Shown in pieces: positions 19,832 to 28,147 of a stretch of 64,000 nucleotides of DNA. The stretch spans positions 62,001 to 126,000 of the forward strand of contig OW569358.1 of NCBI GenBank assembly GCA_937625935.1. Reading direction: 5' to 3'. Made by a program: the position numbers and the translations under genes. The notes beneath the pieces were generated by a model, which did not search any database, was not told where the DNA came from, and was given only the letters and a program-made list of their open reading frames with translations. The DNA is from Tetramitus jugosus. Lineage: Eukaryota > Heterolobosea > Eutetramitea > Acrasida > Vahlkampfiidae. The first letter of the stretch is position 1; the number at the start of each line of letters is the position of its first letter.

Positions 19832-21127
19832 CTAATTACGTTTGCTGATTCGGATCCAATCCACCTCAAGAACATATTGGTTCACGTTCGCAGGGGCTTT
19901 TGGTCCTTGATTCCAATCCATGTTCAAAGTAATGTACAAGAAGAATGATTGATCAAAAGGCCACTGTTGGAATCCAGAATTCGCCGGTTTTTGGTATCTC
20001 AATAGTTGATTTGATCCAGCATACAACACCAAAACACTCTCATCCCAAATCAGAGAATACTGTTGGAATTGGTCAACATTGGGGTTCTCATACCTATTCT
20101 CAATAAAATCAGCAAAGTGGAATGCATGAGATGTCCTTGTAACTCCATTCATTTTCCAAGCGGCATTGTACTTCAGCATGTTAATTTCTCCTGACAGGGG
20201 CCACGGGCCATACACACCATCTCTGTCCATGATATTCAATCCACCAAACGGCCCGTCACCAGTTTGAATCCTTGCTCGAAAATCTACTCTTCCATACTTG
20301 AATGGGAAGGTATTGTAGGTCGATATTCTTCCACTATGCCACCTATCTGTTCCAGGAATTCGCGAGGCAGTCAGTCTCATTATTCCGTCTGATAAGGAAA
20401 CGCTTCCTGCAGTATAATCGTTTGAAAACCCATCTCTGACACTACAGTCTTCAGGACATCCGTCACCTACAACAACATTCCATTTGTTTGTGTCAATGCT
20501 TTTACCATTGAATTCATCTTCAAAAACGGACTTCCATCCTGCTGGGACAGCTGGAATTGATGTGCTAGTCAATGGATCTCCAGAAGATGGTGGAGGAGGT
20601 GGAGGAGGTGGAGTAGAAGGTGGAGGTGTGGAAGGCGGAGAAGGGGAAGAAGGAGAAGGACCAGATCCTAGAGGACAGAGGGAGCCGCTACAACAGCTAT
20701 ACGACTGAGGAGAGTAACAAGCACCACCACATGCCAACATTCCAGAGGGACACAATACTGTTCCAAAACAAGTGTATGTAGATGGAGGATAACATTGAGT
20801 TCCGCAGCATGACAATCCAGAGGCACAGCCACATTGAGAGGGTGGGGATGGAACAGGGGAAGGGTTAGGAGCAGGACTAGGACTAGGAGATGGAGTATTA
20901 GTCTTTTGAACTACATTGCCATCTACACAGGAATATTGGAGGGGTGAATAACAGGCTGATCCACATGATAGTGTACCAACTGGGCACAACAACCCATCGA
21001 AACATGTGTATTGGCTTGGATTGTAACAATCCGCTCCACACGACTCAAGACCGTTGGGGCACTGAGAACTCACAGATACCACAGCCAGTATCAATAGCAA
21101 AACCAATGAGGTATTCAAAGTGTTCAT
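19832..21127 (-). CDS. Secreted GH16-like glucan-binding protein with Cys-rich repeats; catalytic residues replaced
   Basis: Length 431. A signal peptide (LVLLLILAVVSVSSQ) is followed by four Cys-rich repeats of about 28 residues (pattern CPxGLxSCGxxCYxPxxYxC, residues 23-150), which resemble carbohydrate-binding or structural wall repeats. A Pro/Ser linker (about 80-98 and again 155-185) leads to a GH16 jelly-roll domain from about residue 198 (VFEDEFNGKSIDTNKWNV) to the end (VLEVDWIRISKRN). Active GH16 enzymes have an ExDxxE signature after a WPxSG motif. Here the matching segment is WPLSGEINMLKY: the first Glu is kept, but Asp has become Asn and the second Glu is Lys. The domain is therefore probably a lectin-like binder, as in insect beta-glucan recognition proteins, rather than an endoglucanase. 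Confidence 0.85.
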   Translation of the reverse strand: MNTLNTSLVLLLILAVVSVSSQCPNGLESCGADCYNPSQYTCFDGLLCPVGTLSCGSACYSPLQYSCVDGNVVQKTNTPSPSPSPAPNPSPVPSPPSQCGCASGLSCCGTQCYPPSTYTCFGTVLCPSGMLACGGACYSPQSYSCCSGSLCPLGSGPSPSSPSPPSTPPPSTPPPPPPPPSSGDPLTSTSIPAVPAGWKSVFEDEFNGKSIDTNKWNVVVGDGCPEDCSVRDGFSNDYTAGSVSLSDGIMRLTASRIPGTDRWHSGRISTYNTFPFKYGRVDFRARIQTGDGPFGGLNIMDRDGVYGPWPLSGEINMLKYNAAWKMNGVTRTSHAFHFADFIENRYENPNVDQFQQYSLIWDESVLVLYAGSNQLLRYQKPANSGFQQWPFDQSFFLYITLNMDWNQGPKAPANVNQYVLEVDWIRISKRN

Positions 21128-21340
21128 ATAGGGAGAATTGAAATCTTGTTATCTTTGTGTTTCTCTGGGAATTCCAACTATCGTCTTTAAATTGTCCAGG
21201 GTATATCTTCCTAAAAAACCAACTTAGTAAGGTAAAGAAAGCACATGGATCATCCGTAATTTGGAAACTTCCAACGGTGAAACAACCTTTGAAGGTTCGA
21301 AATCTTAGCTATTCCTGGCCATGAATGAACGTGCAAAAAA

Positions 21341-21411
21341 TGCATTGACCGGGAATCGAACCCGGGTCCTCAGCTTGGAAGGCTGAGATGCTGCCTCTAC
21401 ACCATCAATGC
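21341..21411 (-). tRNA. tRNA-Gly (TCC)
   Basis: 71-nt cloverleaf on the minus strand: acceptor GCATTGA/TCAATGC with discriminator A, anticodon loop CTTCCAA (anticodon TCC) on a 5-bp stem, T arm CCGGG-TTCGATT-CCCGG. No intron. Element B is inserted 51 bp upstream of its 5' end, in opposite orientation to the tRNA. Confidence 0.94.
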
Positions 21412-21446
21412 TCGTCGGAAAATCAATGTTAGCCAATTATCCGGAG

Positions 21447-22775
21447 AAAGAGCGCTGGTAAAACGCAGAAAAAAACGGAATCACATGTCTGGTGATTCAA
21501 CAAATTTGGTGAAGGAATACGGCAACAGCCGTTATGCAGTGTGGACCGCTGCACGGAAAGGCTCTAGGCCAAGTGACAGAGAGGTCGTCATTACTGGCAA
21601 CGGTAATGGTGTCTCTCAGTCATCTTTGGCAAGGAAGATTGGAGAGGAGTTTGGTGACTGGCTCAACCGAGTCCAAGTCATCAAGAGGAAAGGCCAGCAA
21701 CGCTTTGTTGCATGGGTGACGGTCAAGGGTGACCGCATCTATGACTTTGTTGACTTGTTCAACAAACAAAGGAGGATTGGCAACAGCACTGCTGCACCCA
21801 AGCGCAGTGTTGATTGCACAAGAAAGGTGGTCGTCCATGGCATGAAGAACATGTCAGTGGACGACATCAAGAAGCTACTGGGGCCTGAAAAGGTTGCCAG
21901 TGTGCTCAAGAAACGTGACACTGCCTTCGTGGTCATGGGTGACGAAACCTATGCACAAGCAGTGCTCAGTGGAGAGAACAAGGTAAAGGCCACGGTCACT
22001 CGGTACGTCGAGAGACCACATGATCCTCTCAAGGCAGTCAACAAGAGGTTGACAAAGATGTACGAGGAGCTGCTGACGGTGGTTGACGGACTGCGTCGAC
22101 AGGTCACAGAACTCACCAAGGAATTGGCAAAGACAAAGGGCCAAAAGGGCAACAAACCGGTTCAGATACCGGAACAAGTAGTCTCACAAAGAACTGCTCC
22201 TGGTCAAATGGAGGCAGAAGAACCAAGGAGTGCAACACCACTGCCAACAGTGCCTGTTGCACAGCTCAGCGCTGCAAATCAGCAAATCCTGGAGCAAGTG
22301 AATGCAACTTCTCCAGTGTTTGCCAGAGTGAAGAAGGAAATTGCTGCATTGGCACTAACCAGTGCACGCAAAAGGTATGGTTTGACTGAGGACGAACCAG
22401 TCATTGTGGATGTGGATGATGACTCCGAAAAGGAGATTCAGAGTCCACAACTCAATGACAACAAGAAGAGGAGTGCTAGGATCACACTGGGTGATCTGAG
22501 GAGCAACAAGGCCCAAGACAAGAAAACAACAACAGATGGCTCTGTGTCCATCGGCGGTCCTACTACAAGGTTACGCTCTTTGATGAAGGGCATCAATCAA
22601 AACACTCACCAGAGTGATTCTTCCAACCTGTAGGTGCACCGTCGGGGACAACAAGAGAAGAAGAGTGAATGACGCCCTACGGTCGTCACTCACAAAACAA
22701 GTCAATAAATGAGCAATCGTGTGCTTGCGCACACTTGGTTGTATGGAACAAAAAAAAAAAAAGAGCGCTGGTAAA
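21447..22775 (+). mobile_element. ORF1-only non-LTR retroelement (element B) upstream of tRNA-Gly
   Basis: Flanking repeats AAAGAGCGCTGGTAAA at 21447-21462 and 22760-22775 are identical over 16 bp (14 excluding As shared with the poly-A), a target-site duplication. The insert of about 1.3 kb has a 22-nt leader, one intact ORF, a 3' UTR with a near-perfect hairpin (GACGCCC-TAC-GGTCGTC) and a second hairpin GTGTGC-TTGC-GCACAC, and a pure poly-A of about 13. There is no reverse transcriptase, so it must be mobilised in trans. Its 3' UTR resembles that of element A (ACGCYCTACG..CGTCAC, then RTMAATAAA.GAGCAA). Confidence 0.82.
21485..22633 (+). CDS. Retroelement ORF1-type protein, 382 residues
   Basis: The ATG at 21485 lies 22 nt into element B. 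Residues about 30-170 contain two segments that look like small alpha/beta RNA-binding folds (VVITGNGNGVSQSSLARKI... and KVVVHGMKNMSVDDIKKLLG). A predicted coiled-coil follows (VNKRLTKMYEELLTVVDGLR, about 185-225). The C-terminal half is Gln/Pro/Thr-rich and ends in a basic region. RNA-binding fold plus coiled-coil is the usual design of LINE ORF1 proteins that coat the transcript. I cannot identify gag-knuckle Cys motifs. The frame is intact, suggesting it was active recently. In TRE5-A, ORF1 protein contacts TFIIIB; a similar targeting role is possible but unproven. Confidence 0.65.
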   Translation: MSGDSTNLVKEYGNSRYAVWTAARKGSRPSDREVVITGNGNGVSQSSLARKIGEEFGDWLNRVQVIKRKGQQRFVAWVTVKGDRIYDFVDLFNKQRRIGNSTAAPKRSVDCTRKVVVHGMKNMSVDDIKKLLGPEKVASVLKKRDTAFVVMGDETYAQAVLSGENKVKATVTRYVERPHDPLKAVNKRLTKMYEELLTVVDGLRRQVTELTKELAKTKGQKGNKPVQIPEQVVSQRTAPGQMEAEEPRSATPLPTVPVAQLSAANQQILEQVNATSPVFARVKKEIAALALTSARKRYGLTEDEPVIVDVDDDSEKEIQSPQLNDNKKRSARITLGDLRSNKAQDKKTTTDGSVSIGGPTTRLRSLMKGINQNTHQSDSSNL

Positions 22776-22873
22776 GACTTAAGGGAGGAGCTTCTGGAGG
22801 TTAAAGGGTTACACTGAAGCTTGAAGGACGCAAGAGAAGAGGGAGTCGTCGAATCAACCAAACGTGCCTGTGT

Positions 22874-22933
22874 CAAGGCACTAGACAAGGTGTACATCAA
22901 CTCTGTTGTGAAGAGAGATGAAACACTGCTCAT
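22874..22933 (+). repeat. Diverged repeat, copy b
   Basis: Same sequence class as the copy at 19670 (AAGGCACT..ACAAGGT, ATCAACTCTGTTGTGAAGAG, ATGAAACACTGCTCAT), about three quarters identical to it. It ends in GCGTTGTATTAAAAAATAAA at 22951-22970. Confidence 0.6.
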
Positions 22934-23146
22934 AGGTCAAGACCAACAGCGTTGTATTAAAAAATAAACGCAGAAAGAGCAGTTATTACTAAGATTGCAG
23001 CTGAAAGATTGTACGTCAAAGCACTCCTCTCGAAAGTCATTCACCTTACCCTTAAGGGTATTCCAACTATCACACTAATCAACACTGGCGAGAAGAAGAG
23101 TGATACAGAGAAGGCAAAGAATGTCTTAATCCATGAAGAGAGTGCG

Positions 23147-23209
23147 TAAGCACATTACATAAGGTCTTTATCGACTCTGTGATGAAGAGGCGCGAACCCA
23201 CTGTCTGAG
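23147..23209 (+). repeat. Diverged repeat, copy c
   Basis: Most diverged member: TAAGGTCTTTATCGACTCTG then TGATGAAGAG and CCCACTG are shared with the other two copies. It is followed by CTGTTGTATATTG. Confidence 0.5.
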
Positions 23210-23434
23210 CGAAAGAATACCTCACTGTTGTATATTGAACAAAGTGTTGAATGGAAAAAACTGTTGTAAAACCCCCGATTGTATAAAGAGATGATTTGGT
23301 CGAGAGTACTCTACTAGCGCCGCCAGAAGTCATGTAGACACCGAGATAAAAACTGTAGAAAGAGCACTGTTCTGCCTGCCGTATGGAAAAAGTGGTCAAC
23401 AATTTGTTGCAGAATGAACGGTTGGCTGTATTTA

Positions 23435-24427
23435 TCATCTCTTGAGCTCGAAAGTTACACAAAGAGGTAGGTGGTCCGAGGGAAAGTTATTGCTCGGTAA
23501 ATGACTTTGTAAGAACAACTCTCTATTCAAAAGTGGGTCTTCAGTGCTGAGGGGCACTAATTGATTGATTTGCTCTTCTTTGCTCATACTTGTATAATAG
23601 ACAAAGTCCAACGTATCCTCTTTCATTCCCTTCACATAATAAGTAAACTCTGGATCGTCTCCAAGCAACTCTTGATAAGCACTCTTGAAACGATAAGGAT
23701 GCGAGTAATCCTTGTCCGTATAATGTGCATTGGTCAACAAAATGTTTCTCCTCTGCTCGTACTCGATACAATTGGCATCAACAGCACTGGATGACATTTC
23801 TCCTGTTTTGAGCATGAGATGTATGGCACAATTCGGTCCACAATTGAAATCCCCACATATAATAATGTTCTGGTGAGCCGCATCAATCTCTCCCGTATGC
23901 TTCCGATTCTTTTGCAGCTCATTCAACAGTGATTTCATTTGATTGAATCGCTCGCTTGGCTTACACGGAGAGCCCTCCAAGTGAACATTGGCAATCGTAA
24001 GGATTTCCCTACCATGAACAGCAGCATCACTCAATCTTTCATCACCATCACCATTGACGATGCACCTTTGAACAAACTCTAGAGTCACCATCAGTGCTCT
24101 ACTTCGCTCATTTACATGGATCGATTTAAATTTTTCCGTCTTGTAAAACACGGCATTCCCTATTTTTTTCTTCTCCTGCACAATTCCGCAAAATCCCATA
24201 TTGTTCAACAGTGGGACCATACACGAATCATAGACACTGCGTTCAACTTCCTGAAGGCAAAAAACATCATAATCCGAATGGTTTTTGAAATGCTGCTTGA
24301 AGAGAGGCCATCGATGCTCCCAACTCGTTACCAAGTCAAAGTTTTGAACATGTGGATGACTTGTCCGAGAGATAAACGGTGTGGCAAGCATATTGTAAGT
24401 CATTAATTTGATTGTTCGATTCAGCAT
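23435..24427 (-). CDS. Endonuclease/exonuclease/phosphatase-fold protein (CCR4/Angel-like)
   Basis: Members of this fold cleave phosphodiester or phosphate-ester bonds: deadenylases, nocturnin, Angel, sphingomyelinases. The first ATG, at 24427, gives MLNRTIKLMTYNMLATPF and 330 residues. The Mg-binding and catalytic motifs are in order: TYNMLA (Asn), FCLQEVE (Glu), ANVHLEG (His), CGDFNCGP (Asp/Asn) and the terminal PSDHLPL (Asp-His). The LQEV and SDHLP motifs together with GDFN place it nearest the CCR4/nocturnin/Angel branch. There are no leucine-rich repeats as in CCR4 and no targeting peptide. Substrate cannot be read from the sequence. Confidence 0.85.
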   Translation of the reverse strand: MLNRTIKLMTYNMLATPFISRTSHPHVQNFDLVTSWEHRWPLFKQHFKNHSDYDVFCLQEVERSVYDSCMVPLLNNMGFCGIVQEKKKIGNAVFYKTEKFKSIHVNERSRALMVTLEFVQRCIVNGDGDERLSDAAVHGREILTIANVHLEGSPCKPSERFNQMKSLLNELQKNRKHTGEIDAAHQNIIICGDFNCGPNCAIHLMLKTGEMSSSAVDANCIEYEQRRNILLTNAHYTDKDYSHPYRFKSAYQELLGDDPEFTYYVKGMKEDTLDFVYYTSMSKEEQINQLVPLSTEDPLLNRELFLQSHLPSNNFPSDHLPLCVTFELKR

Positions 24428-24714
24428 TTTGTGATCTCCGTTACTTGACAAGTAGAGATTGTTGACACAGATCTGTTTGGTTGTTTTTGTTTTGTTGTGT
24501 GAATATTTTTCACTTGAAATATTGGGCCATTGGAATTAGAGTGGAAGTGCTTGTGGGGATTGAATCATAAGTCCCGCCGAGTTTAAGACACTTGGAAGAG
24601 GGTGCTCGTAAGTCCAACATGGGTTGGTTTTATTCTCTTGTAAAAACTATGTACAAAATGTCACTGGAGGGATCACACTAATGTTTTCGATTAGTGGAGA
24701 TCATTTGGAACTTC

Positions 24715-26973
24715 TCAGAATAGAAATTTAAACTCATCATCGCCATCAGGTAGCGAAAGATCTCCAGTTTGTTGAGCTGAGGATACTTGATGATACTCGG
24801 TCCTGTTATGTTGTGTCTGTTGCTGTTGTTGTTGTGAGACATGGGGCAACATGGGAGAGATCGATTGTGCAAAGTTGCTACCTGAGGATATCGTTGTGGT
24901 TTGTAGTGGTTGAATGCTGTACATTTGCTGTAGAGAGGACATCTGCAACAGTTGCAGCATGTTACTCTCTGGAACTGCCGTGCTGGCAGCAGATGACGTC
25001 TGATATGGTCTTTCTGCGTGTTGATTATTGGAATATGGATCTTGTTGATTCATGGAGCCAAAGTTGAAAGAGATGGAAGGTTGCTCTTGAACTACCGGTG
25101 CAGATGACGAGATGGATAGAGCGTTCTGTGACAGATACTGTGGTAAATTTCCGATCGCTGTTCCTAACAAGTAACGTATTGTTTGAACAATCTCAAATTG
25201 TTCGGCAGTTTTAGGCGAGTATCTCGCACTGCATTGCATCCTTGTTAAGAAATTGGATATGACCACTAATTCTTCACTTGGATCAAACAGCAATCCATTT
25301 TCTCCCGATGGGAAATCACCGGCTTCTGTTGTAAAATCATCGACAGTGATATGGAACCGTTGTTGTTCGGTACTGTGTTCAAATTCGGTCCATATATATG
25401 TTGGATTCAACTTTGTCACCGTGTTAACCGTTACAGTTTGACCGTGGAGCTTCAAAGTTACTCTTCTGCTTAACAAACGAGAACCGAACAACAATAGATA
25501 TTGCAGTGCGAGATTATAAATTGTCCAAGACTCGTTCGGAATAAGTCTAGTCATTGAAAAGTTGTGCTTGGTTTCTTCAGTAATACCAGCCGCTTGAAAA
25601 AACTTTGAGTTTCCACCAATAACAGCCAACGTTTTAGGGCACCAAATTACTACATACTTGCTCAGTTCACTGCTTGGATTCCATATCTCGATATTGTACT
25701 CTTGACTCTTGTTGGGAGATGGCGTGTTTGTATCAACTGCACCTTTGACCTTGCTAGCACTACTCGCGCTAGCGGTATTATTGTTAGTCTTGCTGTTGCG
25801 CAACGAAACCTCCTCTTCTTCCTCCTTCTTTTTGTTCAATAGCTCCTGTTTCATCATTTCATTCTGCGCTCTGAGAAACTCAACTTGCGACCGATACATG
25901 GCCAACTGATTGTTCAACGCCTCTAAAACGTTCACGTGATTGTTATTGTTGTTGTAATCCCCGAGATGAAACATTCGAGAGGGAGACGATGGCAGAGAGG
26001 ATGACAATGGATAAGAAAAGGGATTGTTGGAGTGTTGCTGCTGCTGCTGCTGCTGCTGTTGTTCATTGGCAGAAACATCAGTCGTCGCAGAATGATTAAC
26101 ACTTGTCCAATCGAATGTCGTTGCCAAAGAGGGAGGAGAGAATGAATCGGAAGGAACGGGAGAAGTACTTGAAGAGGAGTCAGAATCCTTGTCAAACGAT
26201 TCTTGAATGGACCCAGTGTCAACTGATATGCCCAACAGTGACTGAAACGACGACGACGAATGATTCTGGCGATTCTTGTTGCTGTTGTTCATTGGCGTCA
26301 CTGTAGTGGCATTATTGTTCAACATGGATTCAAAATTCCACAATGATGATGAACCATCTGATGAGTCGCGACTCTGGACTCTGGAGTGACGACTGGATTG
26401 AGCTTGCTTGCGATGACGTATCGGTACGCTACTACTACTTCTACCTGAGGAATGACTACTACCACCACTACTACCACTACTTGCATTTGCAGTCAAATTT
26501 GTCGAAGGAACAACCGTAGTAACTACGGCTGCAACACCTGACGTATGATGATGGGAAACCGATGATGACGATGATGACGTCGAATTGGACAACTTTTGCC
26601 TCTTCATTGCATCCCTATCGTACTCGAAGCATTGCTTGTTTTTTTTGAGACAATTGGAACATGGTCGGCCACCATCGCATCCAATGTGACTGGCTCGGCA
26701 ATTGTGACAACTCTTCCGATTTCTCTTTTGTTGCAAAATTTTCTCTCCGTCTGCTCTGTCGGCAACCTGATAGTATACCCAACTGGTGTTGTTGTTGTTC
26801 GTAGTCGATGGAGGAGTCGCCGATAATGGTGTTGTGGGTGTTGTGTTGTGCATATAGTTGTTGTTGTCGTTGTTGTTGTTGGTGGTGTTGGTGGTGATGG
26901 ACGTTGTTGCACCAGATGATGATTTGTTGCGACTGCTACTACTGGCAATGGGTACTGGAGTAGAAGGTGGCAT
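24715..26973 (-). CDS. Zn(2)-Cys(6) transcription factor with a PAS-like domain
   Basis: The first in-frame ATG, at 26973, gives 752 residues. Residues 89-116 form a binuclear zinc cluster, CHNCRASHIGC then PCSNC and KKNKQC (spacing C-x2-C-x6-C-x5-C-x2-C-x6-C), followed by a basic linker. Long Ser/Asn/Gln-rich stretches include a polyGln run near residue 306. A coiled-coil (AMYRSQVEFLRAQNEMMKQ) precedes a PAS-like region around residues 445-550 (YVVIWCPKTLAVIGGNSKFF...). In fungi the same order (Zn2Cys6, then PAS) occurs in the ERT1/AcuK gluconeogenesis regulators. The C-terminal 200 residues are Gln/Ser-rich, as in activation domains. Upstream of 26973 the frame stays open but has no ATG, so an unseen 5' exon is possible. 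Confidence 0.8.
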   Translation of the reverse strand: MPPSTPVPIASSSSRNKSSSGATTSITTNTTNNNNDNNNYMHNTTPTTPLSATPPSTTNNNNTSWVYYQVADRADGEKILQQKRNRKSCHNCRASHIGCDGGRPCSNCLKKNKQCFEYDRDAMKRQKLSNSTSSSSSSVSHHHTSGVAAVVTTVVPSTNLTANASSGSSGGSSHSSGRSSSSVPIRHRKQAQSSRHSRVQSRDSSDGSSSLWNFESMLNNNATTVTPMNNSNKNRQNHSSSSFQSLLGISVDTGSIQESFDKDSDSSSSTSPVPSDSFSPPSLATTFDWTSVNHSATTDVSANEQQQQQQQQQHSNNPFSYPLSSSLPSSPSRMFHLGDYNNNNNHVNVLEALNNQLAMYRSQVEFLRAQNEMMKQELLNKKKEEEEEVSLRNSKTNNNTASASSASKVKGAVDTNTPSPNKSQEYNIEIWNPSSELSKYVVIWCPKTLAVIGGNSKFFQAAGITEETKHNFSMTRLIPNESWTIYNLALQYLLLFGSRLLSRRVTLKLHGQTVTVNTVTKLNPTYIWTEFEHSTEQQRFHITVDDFTTEAGDFPSGENGLLFDPSEELVVISNFLTRMQCSARYSPKTAEQFEIVQTIRYLLGTAIGNLPQYLSQNALSISSSAPVVQEQPSISFNFGSMNQQDPYSNNQHAERPYQTSSAASTAVPESNMLQLLQMSSLQQMYSIQPLQTTTISSGSNFAQSISPMLPHVSQQQQQQTQHNRTEYHQVSSAQQTGDLSLPDGDDEFKFLF

Positions 26974-27391
26974 AGAGAAGTTTTTGCACTTGTTGTTCTT
27001 GGTGTTGGCGTTGTTGGTAGTGGTGGGCTGGTTGTTGTTGTTGTTGATGGTGTTTGGTGGAGGTGGGGAACACGCACGCGTGCAAAAGAATATAATTCCA
27101 AGGGAGAGCCTGTGTGGTCTGAGTGTGTGAACAAGGCAAGTAGAGGGCTGCAATCCAGAACGTTGACCACACTCCAAATACCAAATGAAACCGCAGAACA
27201 GGTCAGTCAGAGTGCCGCAGGAAGAAAAGTGACACAAATAAAGACGTCAAATAAGCAAAAATCGGAGTTATTAATCGGAATGTTCTACCCAAAAAATCGG
27301 TAAATACCAAAGCGAGGATGGGTGCGCACGGAAGTCTCCCTTTGGGTAACATTTCAAGGGATAAAACATGAGGAATCTGTGAGAGAATTTC
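26974..27391. other. Upstream region of the Zn2Cys6 gene
   Basis: The 418 bases include an open minus-strand frame to 27237 without ATG, interpreted as 5' UTR and promoter. GTTGTT-rich sequence near 27000-27060 continues the coding low complexity. No other gene was seen. Confidence 0.35.
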
Positions 27392-27553
27392 TCAAGGTTC
27401 CGCGGTCACGTCAGCAACCATTTCGTTGTTCTGTTCGGCGTGGTGACGGCATGCCTTGTGTTTTGTCAAGCTTTCGCAGGTTCCTTGAGCTACTGTGCTG
27501 GTGAAACCATGATATTTCTCAGCACGTCGACCGATATCTTGAGGATTATATTT
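27392..27553 (-). pseudogene. Short unidentified coding-like remnant next to repeat copy 1
   Basis: The frame contains NPQDIGRRAEKYHGF and KHKACRHHAEQN before a stop at 27392, and continues upstream only into the out-of-frame side of the repeat. Composition is protein-like but no family is recognised, and no start exists. Likely the 3' end of a truncated gene. Confidence 0.3.
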
Positions 27554-27806
27554 CTTCCTTGGACTGGAGATATCCATGTTTGTCAATGGTGGGAATTGGA
27601 TCACTGAGGGCTTTCAAACTGTTGTAGCACTCTGTCTCTATCACATCAAAAACATCCCAGTTCGCGTGTTTGCATTTTTCACACCAGGTCGGAATATTAA
27701 ATCGCTTTGGAAAACGATCAAAAAACGTCCGCCAGGTGCCAAAATTTTCTTTCTTCTGATCTTCCTTGGCAAAAGCGAACAAGACAAGCATCACAAAAAA
27801 CTACCA
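27554..27806 (-). repeat. Duplicated ~260-bp segment, copy 1
   Basis: Matches 31848-32112 at roughly 90% over its length, with gaps. On the minus strand it encodes an uninterrupted frame (includes FGTWRTFFDRFPKRF, CEKCKHANWDVFDV and SDPIPTIDKHGYLQSKE) that stops two codons past the repeat edge. Copy 2 has stops in the first half of this frame but carries the continuation of the protein, so copy 1 is a truncated duplicate with the better-preserved start. Confidence 0.75.
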
Positions 27807-28128
27807 ATTGACCGAATGTGGGTATCTGTTGACCGTAGGTTGAAACCGTTCAAAGAGCCAAATACTGGGACATGGTCTTTGACATACATGAAGTTATCTG
27901 TAATTTGAGCAGGTGAAAACAGTAAATCATTTACAACGATGTTTAGTGCGTTGTCATGACCAGGAATAAGCCGTGTAGTTGTTGAAGGCAAAGCGAGTAA
28001 ATTTACGTTTGATGTATGGTGAACAGGTCGTCAATCTCGTACCATCTGTTCTTATCTGGAGTTTTCATACCATCTTTGAACATGCCAATGGGAGGAATAG
28101 CAGGTGGAGTTTTAGGTAAAGACTTCAT
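27807..28128 (-). pseudogene. Unidentified gene fragment with one frameshift
   Basis: An ATG at 28128 opens MKSLPKTPPAIPPIGMFKDG; the frame stops near 28005, but a second frame continues from there (NIVVNDLLFSPAQITDNFMY, VPVFGSLNGFNLRS) until the sequence joins repeat copy 1. Both parts look like real protein, so a single indel near 28005-28010 split one gene, and the repeat boundary truncates its 3' end. Family not recognised. Confidence 0.4.
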
Positions 28129-28147
28129 TTGTTTTAATGTTATTAGT

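Larger units (their letters stand above)
22776..23434. other. Gene-free tract with old repeat remnants
   Basis: The 659 bases between element B and the EEP gene stop hold two diverged repeat copies (22874-22933 and 23147-23209), each followed within 20-40 nt by GTTGTAT and an A-rich stretch, the same ending seen in elements A and B. Short frames here have no protein-like composition. The tract looks like stacked, decayed 3' ends of earlier insertions. Confidence 0.5.

Noticed and set aside
22571-23462. Minus-strand frames across the repeat tract as genes
   Set aside because: Their similarity to each other is explained by the DNA repeat; composition is Ser/Leu-rich noise and they cross element B.
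27000-27237. Longer N-terminus of the Zn2Cys6 factor
   Set aside because: No ATG in the extension; only a TTG codon would open it.
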